Position numbers and translations under genes: made by a program
Part shown: one piece after another, positions 1 to 9,100 of the stretch
Layout of the letters: each line of letters opens with the position of its first letter
How positions within the stretch are numbered: position 1 is the first letter of the stretch
From: a virus
Virus record (IMG/VR): IMGVR_UViG_3300009285_002879
Span: 1-64,000 of that record
Length of the DNA: 64,000 nucleotides
Reading direction: 5' to 3' (one strand)
The notes under the pieces: model-generated
What the model was told of the DNA's origin: nothing
The model's database searches: none
What the model saw: the letters and a program-made list of their open reading frames with translations, nothing else

Positions 1-11
1 CACACCCCTCC

Positions 12-33
12 TGAGGCTAGAATTCTAGCCTCA
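12..33. repeat. Perfect 22-bp palindrome (hairpin or operator dyad)
   Basis: The 22 bases are an exact inverted repeat: arm TGAGGCTAG, centre AATT, arm CTAGCCTCA. As RNA it would fold into a 9-bp stem with a 4-base loop on either strand. No T run follows on either side, so a classical intrinsic terminator is not shown. It lies about 130 bases before the first gene, so it could be the end signal of an operon left of the window, a protein-binding dyad, or an RNA processing hairpin. A second weaker hairpin follows at 65-85 (TCTGGC / GCCAGA, 9-base loop). Confidence 0.6.
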
Positions 34-165
34 ACTGCATAATCGACACAGCAGCCTCGAATTCTCTGGCCTCCCGGTTGCCAGACGGGGTAAGAGCCAT
101 CACACGTTAGGGTAGTGCCAGTGCCCGGGGGCAGTTGGTGCATTCTGACCGAAAGGCGCTGTGCT

Positions 166-564
166 ATGGGACCCTCAATCCGTCGTCGCATCCTTGACTC
201 AACCATCAAGTTCGCCCTCCAGGCTGCCCAGATGAAGGTGCCAGGACCAATGACCCTGGTCAAGACCCTGTGGCAATACAACCCGGAAGGAAAAATCCTG
301 GTTGCCATCGATCATGTGTGCCCGGAGAAGATCAACTACTTCTTCCAGGGAATTGGGTTCTCGGTTGCTGTCTCCAACATGTTGGAGATTTTCATCCTCC
401 CCAACCTTCTCAACAGCCCTTTTGCAATGATTGGGCGGGATCCAATGGGGGAACTGATGGAGGAGTGTCAGCCTGTCGGGTTGAGCACGGATGCCTTTGC
501 TCCCCTGATGCTGCCGTCAGAACCCGATACCTCGCATTGCTCCGGGTGCCTCCACCTGAACTGA
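166..564 (+). CDS. Hypothetical protein, 132 aa
   Basis: I do not recognise a family. The product starts with a basic segment (MGPSIRRRILD), has a Pro/Gly-rich middle and a hydrophobic stretch around residues 65-85, and ends with a CSGC pair near the C-terminus. ATG at 166 is preferred over the in-frame GTG at 115, because the residues before 166 look unlike protein and GAAAGG lies about ten bases ahead of the ATG. It is the first of a run of seven closely packed short genes on this strand, a pattern typical of phage early or accessory genes. No catalytic motif is visible. Confidence 0.6.
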   Translation: MGPSIRRRILDSTIKFALQAAQMKVPGPMTLVKTLWQYNPEGKILVAIDHVCPEKINYFFQGIGFSVAVSNMLEIFILPNLLNSPFAMIGRDPMGELMEECQPVGLSTDAFAPLMLPSEPDTSHCSGCLHLN

Positions 565-588
565 GATTCACCTCGGTAGAGTACAGGC

Positions 589-837
589 ATGTACTTCCCC
601 ACCACCCGCCTCGGCACCCTCAACTTCTTCCTCCTCCAATGGTTTGGCATCCGTCTGGCCGCGGTGTCGGCCATAAACATCCACATTGGTTGGCGATTTC
701 TGTTCGGGGTGGTTCCCCTGACCGGTTGGTGGGGCTCCTACTGGGGCCCGCTGTGGCAGGGGGGCACCTTCCGTTCCAAAGCCCTTCATTGGCTGGAACT
801 ACCGTCGACACGATCCACCCCTCAGGATGATGACTAA
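589..837 (+). CDS. Small aromatic/hydrophobic protein, 82 aa
   Basis: The product is rich in Trp, Phe, Leu and Gly: residues 8-28 (LNFFLLQWFGIRLAAVSAIN) and a second hydrophobic stretch near 32-45 (FLFGVVPLTGWWG). This suggests membrane association. Short Trp-rich proteins of this kind occur in large phage genomes, but their role is unknown to me. The gene overlaps the next one by 11 bases, so the two are probably translated together. No signal peptide cleavage site or lipobox is visible. Confidence 0.6.
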   Translation: MYFPTTRLGTLNFFLLQWFGIRLAAVSAINIHIGWRFLFGVVPLTGWWGSYWGPLWQGGTFRSKALHWLELPSTRSTPQDDD

Positions 838-1378
838 GAGAGTAACAAGAACCATGGAACTCAAGACCGCCCTAGAGGAAGCACTGAAGCGATATGAACG
901 GGCCCACAAACTCAAGTTGGATGATGCCCTGGCCAAAATGGCCTGGAAGGCAGAAGTTGAGGCACTACTTACCCAACTCTCCTCCCCATCTGTCGAAGTT
1001 GTTGATGAAGCCCCTCCGGAACCAACGCCTGTTCGTTGGATGTGTGTCGAAGAACTCCAGGCAGAAATGGGGGTGCCAGAGCAGTTCCACACACAGGGGG
1101 AACAGCAAGCGGTCTCTCGACAGGTGTACCGCAAGATCCACAATGGCCCCCTTGCGGTCTACCACCAGCGTCAAATCTATCGGGCAGCTGGCAAGAAAGG
1201 GTCGGACCGGTATCACTACTCGGGACCCGTGCTAGACCTGATCCGGGAGGAGATCACCAAGCGAATGGAGCGTAGACGGCTCACGGTCACGGGTGAATCC
1301 CTTCAACCCACACTTGACCCCACCATCTTCCCCACCATCACCCTGCCCTCTCATCTCAGCGTTCCCGCTAGGCCATGA
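827..1378 (+). CDS. Hypothetical protein with helical N-terminus, 183 aa
   Basis: Residues 10-50 are charged and probably helical (KTALEEALKRYERAHKL, then DDALAKMAWKAEVEALL). A Pro/Glu linker follows (PSVEVVDEAPPEPTP), then a domain at about 68-150 with alternating basic and aromatic residues (QVYRKIHNGPLAVYHQRQIYR) that could bind nucleic acid; this is inference only. The last 30 residues are Thr/Pro-rich. The gene overlaps the end of the previous one, and its stop overlaps the next start as ATGA at 1375-1378. In-frame ATGs at 827, 830 and 854 are all possible starts. No family recognised. Confidence 0.6.
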   Translation: MMTKRVTRTMELKTALEEALKRYERAHKLKLDDALAKMAWKAEVEALLTQLSSPSVEVVDEAPPEPTPVRWMCVEELQAEMGVPEQFHTQGEQQAVSRQVYRKIHNGPLAVYHQRQIYRAAGKKGSDRYHYSGPVLDLIREEITKRMERRRLTVTGESLQPTLDPTIFPTITLPSHLSVPARP

Positions 1379-1476
1379 GTATGGGGCGCCTATCAGTTCT
1401 CATCCTCATCATACTCCTTGCCCTCTATGTGGCTGTCCGTGCCCACATTGAAGATCGCAAGAAACTACAGCGATGA
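1375..1476 (+). CDS. 33-aa single-span membrane peptide
   Basis: This short gene runs from ATG 1375 to TGA 1474-1476 and encodes a basic N-terminus (MSMGR), one hydrophobic helix (LSVLILIILLALYVAV) and a charged C-terminus (RAHIEDRKKLQR). That pattern is a classic single-pass small membrane protein with an N-out or N-in short tail. Both ends are coupled: its ATG overlaps the previous TGA, and its TGA overlaps the next ATG (ATGA at both). This makes a chance reading frame unlikely. Function is unknown; small holin-like or membrane-modulating peptides look like this, but nothing here proves lysis. Confidence 0.6.
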   Translation: MSMGRLSVLILIILLALYVAVRAHIEDRKKLQR

Positions 1477-1664
1477 CGCCGGAACGCAAGGCCCCCTATC
1501 TGGCGGAACGGTTCTGTGACCATTGCGAACGGGACACCCAGCACAACTGTCGGGACAGTGACCACGAACGGGACTCCTCAGCCGACTACCAAGAGTGCTT
1601 GGTTTGCCATTGGTATTGTACGGGGATGTCTGGCGAATACCATCCTCCCCTGGGGGATGGATGA
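1473..1664 (+). CDS. Cys/His-rich putative zinc-binding protein, 63 aa
   Basis: The product holds several likely metal ligands: FCDHCERDTQHNCRDSDH at about 14-31, then ECLVCHWYC at 41-49, giving two CxxC-type knuckles with flanking His. A single small treble-clef or zinc-ribbon fold would fit. It is coupled at both ends by ATGA overlaps, to the membrane peptide before it and to the coiled-coil protein after it. The role is unknown; compact zinc fingers in phages are often host-protein or nucleic-acid binders. Confidence 0.65.
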   Translation: MTPERKAPYLAERFCDHCERDTQHNCRDSDHERDSSADYQECLVCHWYCTGMSGEYHPPLGDG

Positions 1665-1942
1665 TGTCTAAAGAGCACATTACAGAGATCCAGGGCCGTC
1701 TCAAAGCGATCAAGGTAGAAATACAAGACCGCATCAAAGGGCTCCAAGAAGAATCCAAACAGCTCAATAAGGAGCTTGATACCTTTCGGACTAAATGCCC
1801 GACCTGCCGATGCTGGCTTCTCCCCGAGGAAGAATGTGAATGCTGTGGTGAAGCCGAACTGTACCGGGACTTCCTGGACGATAGAGATGACCGCATTGGA
1901 GCCCCAATCGTCAGAGGGGCACTTCCCAAGAAGCCTACCTAA
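1661..1942 (+). CDS. Coiled-coil plus CxxC zinc-finger protein, 93 aa
   Basis: From ATG 1661 (or 1664) the product begins MMSKEHITEIQGRLKAIKV and continues as a heptad-like charged helix through about residue 43 (QDRIKGLQEESKQLNKEL), a probable coiled coil. A zinc-binding cluster follows: CPTCRCW, then CECCG (about 47-70). The C-terminus is acidic then basic. The start is fixed by its 4-base overlap with the upstream TGA at 1662-1664; earlier in-frame ATG 1595 would overlap the previous gene heavily. Family unknown. A dimeric zinc protein is the simplest reading. Confidence 0.65.
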   Translation: MMSKEHITEIQGRLKAIKVEIQDRIKGLQEESKQLNKELDTFRTKCPTCRCWLLPEEECECCGEAELYRDFLDDRDDRIGAPIVRGALPKKPT

Positions 1943-1965
1943 CCGTTCTATCAATTGGGCCTGTT

Positions 1966-2628
1966 ATGCCCCCAACTCTCCGCTCCAGGCTCATTAGGTT
2001 GGCCCATGCCAATCCCGCCCTTCGGGCCCAATTGCTGCCCCTACTGAGGCAGGCTGGGGAGAAATCTTGGCCCCCCTTCAAAGTGGGGGATACCGTGACC
2101 CTCCGCAGGGATATTGGTATTGGCCCAGATCGGGTACAAGTCGGGAAGGAGGGCCTACTTGCTACGGTAGTGGACGTAGCCCCAGGGAAAGCCTTCACTC
2201 CCAATGGGCCAGATCCCTTCATTGACCGCTATACACTCCAGCTGTCCCAATCAGATAAGATCGTCACACTGACAGAGCATTTCTGGACGGATGAATTCCG
2301 AAGACTCAAGCGGCGGGACCCTATCGAGGAAGCCTTCCAACAGGTCCTAGCCGCCCTACGGGAAAAGGGACTTCTCTCTCAGTTCAAGCGGGCTCCTTCG
2401 CTACGCCGATTGGGACGCAGCCTTGTAACTCCCCCACATGGAACCCCAGTGCCACTTGAGGATGTCCAGGATGCCCTAAAGGTCCTCCACAAGGTGGAGG
2501 ACAAGCATTATCAGGTCTACGTCCCCACTGGGAACACCGAGCGAGCCACCTACCTGATTACCTTGAATACAGGACTGTCTGGGCAACTGGTTCAAGGCAT
2601 GGAAATGTATTGGGCCAAGCAGACCTAA
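1966..2628 (+). CDS. Protein with LRSRLIRLAH N-terminal motif, 220 aa
   Basis: The N-terminus (LRSRLIRLAHANP, then RAQLLPLL) is nearly the same as that of an unrelated protein at 50576-51556 (LRSKLIRIAHENP, RAQLLPLI). This suggests a shared, possibly removable, address or scaffold-binding peptide. Residues about 35-100 form a compact beta domain (FKVGDTVTLRRDIGIG...GLLATVVDV) resembling a small SH3-like barrel. A charged helical part follows (PIEEAFQQVLAALREKGLLSQF), then a C-terminal domain ending GMEMYWAKQT. The stop codon overlaps, as CTAA, the stop of the opposing gene at 2625. Function unknown; a virion or internal head protein is a guess from the motif. Confidence 0.65.
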   Translation: MPPTLRSRLIRLAHANPALRAQLLPLLRQAGEKSWPPFKVGDTVTLRRDIGIGPDRVQVGKEGLLATVVDVAPGKAFTPNGPDPFIDRYTLQLSQSDKIVTLTEHFWTDEFRRLKRRDPIEEAFQQVLAALREKGLLSQFKRAPSLRRLGRSLVTPPHGTPVPLEDVQDALKVLHKVEDKHYQVYVPTGNTERATYLITLNTGLSGQLVQGMEMYWAKQT

Positions 2629-3203
2629 ACGGGATGGCTTAGGGAGGTTCCCGCTGACGAACTTGGTCCTACCGGGCCCACGGGAGCGACCAACCCAGTT
2701 CCAATACCGGTACTGACTATCGTCCCAATGGCATTAGCGATCCCTGTGTAAAGCCCGGGTACGGATGACCCGGTTCCCCCTTGAGGGGAGCACAGGGAGG
2801 CGTGGACCCCCTGGAGGATAGACGCGAGGGATGTAGTGTTGGCCACCGTCACGAACGTGGCATCAGTTCCTGTAGCCACGCCAGTGGATGTCCCCAGGTA
2901 TGTCAGACCATTAAGAACGGTCAACCCGTTAACCAGCCCAGTGGCTAGACCTTGAACGGTTTGGCCATTGAGTCCAGCTCCTGTCAATGCTGCCAGCACC
3001 GCTGGTAGCAACCCAGTAAAGGTCAACGTGCCCGTCACAGTCCCAGCCCCAATAACTCCTGTGGTGACCCCTGTAAGGGTCACTGTGGGCAGCCATGTGA
3101 CCAAAGCATTGCCAATTGCTTGGCAGAGGATCTCATAAGTGGGACCTCCCGAAAACCCGGCCGAATGACGTAGTGATTGAGAGATGGTTGCTGGTGGGAT
3201 CAT
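2625..3203 (-). CDS. Putative virion protein, Gly/Thr/Val-rich, 192 aa
   Basis: Low-complexity beta-type composition (runs such as VTLTGVTTGVIGAGTVTGTLTF) with an N-terminal region FSGGPTYEILCQAIGNALVTWLP. This pattern resembles structural proteins of large phages, but no named family is recognised. Its ATG overlaps the stop of the HNH gene at 3200-3203 (ATGA), so both are read from the promoter region near 3893-4028. The two genes run against the flanking plus-strand genes. The C-terminus is Gly/Pro/Ser-rich. Confidence 0.6.
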   Translation of the reverse strand: MIPPATISQSLRHSAGFSGGPTYEILCQAIGNALVTWLPTVTLTGVTTGVIGAGTVTGTLTFTGLLPAVLAALTGAGLNGQTVQGLATGLVNGLTVLNGLTYLGTSTGVATGTDATFVTVANTTSLASILQGVHASLCSPQGGTGSSVPGLYTGIANAIGTIVSTGIGTGLVAPVGPVGPSSSAGTSLSHPV

Positions 3204-3892
3204 GTTGGGATTGCCTCAATTTCTGGCCCCAACAAGGCTACTAGCAACAAGGGCCTGGGACCGATCACCCCGAAGATACCTCTATTCCCTTTTTTGGAAT
3301 TACAGCGCCCGCAAACGATCACCACATTGCCAGAGACTGTTGGGCCTCCCAAAGACCGAGGAATAATGTGGTCTACAGTTGCCCGACCTGTATGGGTGTT
3401 GTCAAAAGGTTTCAAGCAATAGGTGCAAATACCCAGGGATTGGTCAAAAGCTTCCTGGAGGGTGGCATGCATCTCCTCATCCGTAATATGGGCATCACAT
3501 TGGTCCCTACGATCCCGGGATCTCTGATCCTTAGCAGCTGCTGCTACAGGGTGGTTGGCTCTCCAACGAGTCTCAGATGCGCGGGCCACAGACCTAGCCT
3601 TTTCGGGGTTGGCTGCCTTCCAAGCAAGGTCCCGTACACGAATTTCTTCTGGGTGTGCTCTTCTCCAAGCTAAATGATTCGCTTTGACTTTTCCCCTATT
3701 CCTCCGGGCCCAATCTGTAGCCTTGGCGATAATACTCGTCTTGTTTGCCCTGTAGTAGGTTTTACGACATTCTTTGCACTCAGGTCTCAGGCCACTGGTT
3801 GCTCGCTTATCTGGACCAAATTCCACAGCTGGCTTCAAAATCCCACATTGGGAGCACAGTTTCTCCATGGGTATGGGTCCCTTTTGCTTCAT
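3200..3892 (-). CDS. HNH endonuclease, probable homing nuclease, 230 aa
   Basis: It starts with a zinc knuckle (CSQCG at about 13-17, CKECR at 39-43). A long basic region follows (residues 44-120) with repeated W/A/N-P-E-K patterns that probably contacts DNA. The HNH nuclease core is at about 150-215: CTYC, then DHIIPRSLGG, N, then CGRCNSKKG, i.e. two CxxC pairs around the His-containing beta-beta-alpha fold. This is the free-standing HNH type common in phages. It sits upstream of, and is translationally coupled to, the gene at 2625. The first ATG (3892) is used; ATG for MEKLCSQ is an alternative. Confidence 0.9.
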   Translation of the reverse strand: MKQKGPIPMEKLCSQCGILKPAVEFGPDKRATSGLRPECKECRKTYYRANKTSIIAKATDWARRNRGKVKANHLAWRRAHPEEIRVRDLAWKAANPEKARSVARASETRWRANHPVAAAAKDQRSRDRRDQCDAHITDEEMHATLQEAFDQSLGICTYCLKPFDNTHTGRATVDHIIPRSLGGPTVSGNVVIVCGRCNSKKGNRGIFGVIGPRPLLLVALLGPEIEAIPT

Positions 3893-4028
3893 CTAACACT
3901 CTACCGTAGATCCTCGTTGATACCGTTGACAATCTATATGCAAACTATCCCTTTTGCGAGGTTTCGCGGGTATCGGTTCCCCCACAAAAGAGTATGCATA
4001 TGAGGTTGTACTACGGTAGGGTAACGGT
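3893..4028. promoter_or_regulatory. Divergent intergenic region with 9-bp inverted repeat
   Basis: These 136 bases separate the minus-strand HNH gene from the plus-strand nuclease gene, so promoters in both directions are expected. An exact inverted repeat, CTACCGTAG at 3901-3909 and CTACGGTAG at 4011-4019, brackets the region. TTGACA at 3926-3931 resembles a -35 box, but no well-spaced -10 is clear. AT-rich words with ATGCA/ATGCAT lie at 3937-3942 and 3993-4002. The paired arms could be operator half-sites; this is inference. Confidence 0.35.
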
Positions 4029-4403
4029 GTGAACGACGACCTCCTTGCCCTTATCCAAACCGTGACATCCCAGCTCCTGGCTATCCGGTTCAATTTTGTT
4101 TGCGAGCGAGACCTCCAGGATGGGATCGAAAAAGTCCTACGAGAACAGGGGCACACATTCTCTCGTGAATTCCGATTCGACGCCAAGGACCGAATTGACT
4201 TCATGGTTGAAGGTGGATTGGGGCTAGAGGTCAAGATTGACCGGAACTTAGCGCAGGTGACTCGGCAGCTCCACCGCTATGCCCAGCAGTCCTCCGTCCA
4301 GGGGCTCCTGTTGGTCACCAGCCGACTGAGACTCACGAATCTTCCCGACTTCCTGAATGAGAAGCCCATTCGATCGGCATGGATATCTGGGGTCAACCTA
4401 TGA
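4029..4403 (+). CDS. Putative PD-(D/E)XK nuclease, 124 aa
   Basis: The core shows the PD-(D/E)XK pattern: a preceding Glu-rich helix (DLQDGIEKVLREQG), then DRIDFMVEGGLGLEVKID, where the Asp of RIDF and the E-x-K of LEVK give the catalytic triad spacing. A following helix with Gln (RQLHRYAQQ) also fits the fold. Length is that of a minimal nuclease domain. GTG at 4029 is the start. The stop overlaps the next start as ATGA at 4400-4403, so the nuclease and the SNF2-type helicase are made together. A DNA-repair, recombination or defence role is possible. Confidence 0.75.
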   Translation: MNDDLLALIQTVTSQLLAIRFNFVCERDLQDGIEKVLREQGHTFSREFRFDAKDRIDFMVEGGLGLEVKIDRNLAQVTRQLHRYAQQSSVQGLLLVTSRLRLTNLPDFLNEKPIRSAWISGVNL

Positions 4404-6139
4404 CAGTCGGCCAGATATCCTACCAGGAAAAAGACCGGACCTGGAAAATTGCGTGTGAGCCTCATGTTATGGTTCGGCTCAAACGAGTGTTTGAGCGCAT
4501 TGCCAAGAGCCAGCACGGGTATGTGACTTTGGGGGATACCCCAGAGAATGCCAGAGAATTAGAGTGGTTCATAGCCCGCTATCCCATGGAGGTAGCAGAC
4601 CCGGAATACCTGACCCAAAGGGCAAACGCCCACAGGGAACGGGAGGCCATGATCCATCGGACTTTGGATCTCAACTATGAACCAACGCAATTCGAATTAG
4701 CCATTCCTGCCAGGGATTACCAACGAAGGGCCGCGGATCTCCTCCTCAAGAGTGGGGGGCTACTTTTAGCGGACGATGTAGGTATAGGTAAGACGGTATC
4801 CGCCATCTGTGCTTTTACGGATACCCGAACCCTCCCCGCAGTGGTCGTGACCCTGACTCACCTCCCCTCGCAATGGAAGAGTGAGCTGGCCAAATTTGCC
4901 CCCAAGCTCAAAACCCATATCATCCAGACAGGGAAGCTCTATGATATCCGTGCCAAGGATGGTTCCTTCCCCGATGTAATCCTCATAAATTACCACAAGT
5001 TGAACACATGGGCCGACACTTTGGTATCCACGTTCAGGGTCAAGAGCCTTATCCTAGATGAGTGCCAGGAACTGCGGCACGGGAGTAGCAATAAGTATTC
5101 TGCCGCCCGGCATATTTCCGAAAACTGTAGTTATCGCGGTGGGTTATCGGCCACTCCCTTCTATAATTATGGGGCAGAGATGTTCAATGTGATGGAGATT
5201 CTTCAACCTGGATGCTTAGGAACCCCCGCTGAATTTTCCAGGGAATGGTGCGGAGGGAACATCCACTATCAGGAAAAGGTATCCATCAAGGACCCCAGGG
5301 CATTTGGCATGTACCTACGGGAACAGGGCCTTATGCTCCGACGGACCCGCAAAGAGGTGGGACGGGAACTTCCCCCGTTGACCAAGGCAATCCACACAAT
5401 CGATGCCGACCTGGACGAGATTCAAAAAATATCGAGCTCCGCAACGGAACTGGCCAAGATCATCCTGGCTCAAAAGGGGTTCACTGAGAAGGGGCAGAAG
5501 TTCCTTGCAGCTGAGGAGTTCTCCGTCAGACTCCGGCAAGCGACCGGAATCGCCAAAGCAGCCTACGTCGCTGAATTCGTCAAGATCCTGGCTGAAAGTG
5601 GCGAGAAGATAGTTCTCTATGGTTGGCATAGGGACGTGTACGCGATATGGAAAGAGAAGCTCCGGGACCTCAATCCCGTCTTCTACACGGGCAGTGAATC
5701 CACCACCCAGAAGGAAGCCTCCAAGAAAGCTTTCATTGAGGGGGATGCTAGGGTCCTCATCATGTCGCTCCGGGCTGGAGCCGGATTAGACGGGCTCCAG
5801 GGGCATTGCAGTCTGGTGGTGTTTGGGGAAATTGACTACTCCCCCGGAGTCCATGAGCAAGCCATTGGAAGAGTGTATCGAGATGGCCAAGAGGATTCCG
5901 TTACCGCCTACTTCCTGATCTCAGAGTCAGGCAGTGATCCAATCATTGCCGACATCTTAGGGCTCAAGGCATCCCAGATTCAAGGGGTCAAGGATCCTAC
6001 AGCCGACATCATTGAGAATCTGGATGTTGGGGGCCGGGACATTAAGAGATTGGCTGAGTCCTTCCTGAAACAGGTTGGGACATATGACAAGGTAATGGCG
6101 GATCTGGCCACCATGAAGCCATTGAAAAATACGCCTTAG
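4400..6139 (+). CDS. SNF2-type DEAD/DEAH helicase
   Basis: A two-lobed superfamily 2 helicase of 579 aa from ATG 4400, which overlaps the previous TGA; the ATG at 4379 would add 7 residues. The Q-like motif YQRRAADLLL is followed by Walker A ADDVGIGKT (about 124-132), motif II DECQ (220-223), motif III GLSATP (248-253) and, in the second lobe, motif V SLRAGAGLDGLQ and motif VI QAIGRVYRDGQ. The GRVYRDGQ form is typical of SNF2 proteins. The enzyme would translocate on double-stranded DNA using ATP. The coupled nuclease suggests a nuclease-translocase pair. No Zn or chromodomain accessory is visible. Confidence 0.93.
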   Translation: MTVGQISYQEKDRTWKIACEPHVMVRLKRVFERIAKSQHGYVTLGDTPENARELEWFIARYPMEVADPEYLTQRANAHREREAMIHRTLDLNYEPTQFELAIPARDYQRRAADLLLKSGGLLLADDVGIGKTVSAICAFTDTRTLPAVVVTLTHLPSQWKSELAKFAPKLKTHIIQTGKLYDIRAKDGSFPDVILINYHKLNTWADTLVSTFRVKSLILDECQELRHGSSNKYSAARHISENCSYRGGLSATPFYNYGAEMFNVMEILQPGCLGTPAEFSREWCGGNIHYQEKVSIKDPRAFGMYLREQGLMLRRTRKEVGRELPPLTKAIHTIDADLDEIQKISSSATELAKIILAQKGFTEKGQKFLAAEEFSVRLRQATGIAKAAYVAEFVKILAESGEKIVLYGWHRDVYAIWKEKLRDLNPVFYTGSESTTQKEASKKAFIEGDARVLIMSLRAGAGLDGLQGHCSLVVFGEIDYSPGVHEQAIGRVYRDGQEDSVTAYFLISESGSDPIIADILGLKASQIQGVKDPTADIIENLDVGGRDIKRLAESFLKQVGTYDKVMADLATMKPLKNTP

Positions 6140-6183
6140 CCCAGGACCGCAATATCGAGGCATTCAGCGTATAGTGACAACGC

Positions 6184-9100
6184 ATGAATGATTTTCTAGG
6201 ACAGGTCCTCCCTGGTGCACGAACCAGCCCCAGCAATGCCTCTACCACGGATGCCGCGGATTCCGGTGTCTCCCGTGGCGTCTACTCTATTGCTGGGACT
6301 ACCACGGAACTTCAGGGGGACAGGTATCGAGCCACTCTCTTGGACAGCGGTGAGACCACTGAATACCTGCTTTGGGCTGAGACCTCAGGTCCCCTGGCTG
6401 TAGCTCCGGGAACAGATCACACAGATGGTACAGCCACAATCCCCGCGGGGAGTCTTACCGTAATCGACACATCAGTCCCCACCACAGGTATCCGCACGGA
6501 CGGTACCAATCAGGTGCTTGTTACGGATAATGGGGGTCGTACCCTTGCGGCAATACAGTCCCTTACCTACACCCGTCCCGGTCTTGGCACCCCCGCCACA
6601 TTCACCCTTGGAGGGGCGGATTACACCTTTGACCCCCTCTCAGGAGTCCTCACCCTTCTAGATACAGGTGCCGTCAGAGCAGCCGTCAATGTTGCGGGTC
6701 CTGACCCTGTGGCAGTCAGTGCCTCCCGGGGTGACCAATTCACGGCCACCCACTACACGCTGTCCACAGCTCTATTTTCCTGGACCCGCAACGATTCCAC
6801 TGGAACCAGATTTGGCTGGAATGCTGGCCACCGCAAATGGGAGTTGTTCCGGGGGAAGACACCAACTTCTCTCGGGTTGCTGTCCTCCTCTGCATCTGCC
6901 AAGTATGCTCTGACCCCGGTTCCCACAACACCCGTGGGGCAGTACCTTCCAGGGTCAACCACTACCAGCCAATATTCCAGTGTTCGATTGGGTGCACTGC
7001 CTAACGAGTCCAGCTATCCAGTTGTGTTTCGGACCGTAGGGCCCCCCTTCTCCGGCCTACTGGTGGTCACAGATGATCTGGCAAACTCCTCCTACGATTT
7101 TGCCTCCACGACCCCACCCCTGGCAGGCGTCGTTGGAGCCAACTCGGGCACCCTTGCCTGGAACCCCACCTTTGTTCAAGCCCATGAGGGTGAGGAAGTC
7201 TGGTACTCCCCACAGAACTTCACGGAGTCCTCAACAGGGACAGTGGGACTCCTTACTGACGCCACGCATTTCATTGCTCCAGTGCCAGGACCTACTGAAC
7301 GCCCAATCATCCGACTTGGCAACCGGGCCCCCCTAACGGTACTTCTAGCGGCCACAGAAGCGGCCCTGACAGCTCTCTCAGTGCCCTCAGGTTCCGTGGG
7401 GATAGCCCTATCCACAGGCAAACTCAAGTTTGCTACTGCGGACATTGACAAGGCTGACCCTGGCACACGGGCAGTCCCTAATCCATCCTTTGATCCCCTG
7501 TACCTCAACGTTCAAGTACGGTATGACGGAATAGCTGGCAATCTGTACCCCCAGCCCATTAAGGCCCCCGTTCAGTTGGTGAACATTGATGGGATCTCTG
7601 TTGCCTCATTTGACACAACCACAGAGGTCTTCATTCCAGATGCCAAGGGGTTAGGCACAGGTCTCTCCGGAATTCTCAATGTGCCTGATGGCACAGGCAA
7701 CCCGCCAGATCTAACAGCTGCCATTGGCCCACGGCCCGGAGATTCCGGGGTGGTGCGTCGATTGTCATCTGGTTTCGGAGATGTCTACCTGTTCTCCGAT
7801 AATGGCATCATCGCCAAGGTTCTCACGGTAAACTTTGAAGATGAGTTGGAGCAACTGGGTGCACTGTATGATACTGGGCTCCCCCCCGAAGAGATTCTGC
7901 CCACCAAAGCATATTCGGTCCCCCTTGACACAGTGTATGTGGCCTTGGATCAAAGGTCCTCTATTTCAGGTTCCAAAGTCCTGCTAGGCTCCTCCTTGTC
8001 ACAAAGCCTGATTGGGCAGACCCTATATTTTGTACAAGCCGAGTTGCTACCCAGTATCTACCCTGACACAGCCCGTCTCTATTCCCGCATCCGAGACTCC
8101 TATACTCTCGATGGAACTGAGTCCCTGGCTTTTTCGATTGACGGCACTAGTGTGACCTGGAATGCCTCCGCTCTGGGGGCAGGTACCTATACCCCCACTC
8201 AGATTGCAACCAGCCTTGGAACAGCCGTCACCGGGGCTGGAGCGACAGGCAGTGCGGGAGTCCTCTCGGGCTATGTCTATATCCAGTCAAACACTCCTAC
8301 TACGGGTCAGGTCCAAATCCTCTTCTCTCTCTCGGGATGTAGAGTTTTGGGATTCCCTCCAGGATGGGATGTCACCAACCCGATTGCTGGGGATCACTCA
8401 GCTACTGACGGCAACTGGCTGCCCGATACAGGGCTTGAATTCGGACTCCGCCGAAGCCCACAGAATTTGGACGGGTCACAACCCATCTCCGATGTGAGGA
8501 GCACTTACCGGGTAACCGATGAGATCCTGGCCAATGATATCTCTTCCATTCCCTATCAGCTCTTGAGCTACCCACCACGGGAAGACATTGCGGGATATGA
8601 CGTTGGAGTATTTTTCCGCCTATCCGCTCAAGGCAAACCTGGGGCATCGCCTTCTCTTCGCGCCTCCCTGGCCCCATTCGAGGACGTTCTCTATGAGTTT
8701 GACAAGTCCCGCTTCGGGTGGCTGTCCTCCCGCTCTTTCGTGGGCCAACTAGAATCCCCAGCTACCTCCCTGGACCTGGGGGTCCAAGGCGTAGTTGGAG
8801 CCACCTTCTATGCTGCCATGGGTGGCTTGCTCAAGATATCCGCCACAGGTGAAGCCGCCACCTACCGCGAGCTAGATACAGATTTTCTGGTCCCAGAAGG
8901 CAGTGGTTCTGCCCTCCTTATTGGTCGTATCGGTCCTGAAGTCCTCAAGGGTTCTCGTGGGCGTTTCACAGCAGGTGGGTCAGTTCTCACGGACACATCT
9001 GTTACCTTCACCGGCACCGCACAAATAGGCTATCGGGTCAAAGCCATATCAGGAAACGATCAAGGCTCCTACACGGTCACATCAGTTGGAGCCACCACCC

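Noticed and set aside
1-130. Possible tRNA or tRNA remnant around the two hairpins
   Set aside because: No T-arm consensus, no anticodon stem and no acceptor pairing on either strand could be drawn.
270-830. 186-codon plus-strand frame overlapping the first two genes
   Set aside because: Pro/His/Arg-rich shadow; two better frames with start-stop spacing cover the same bases.
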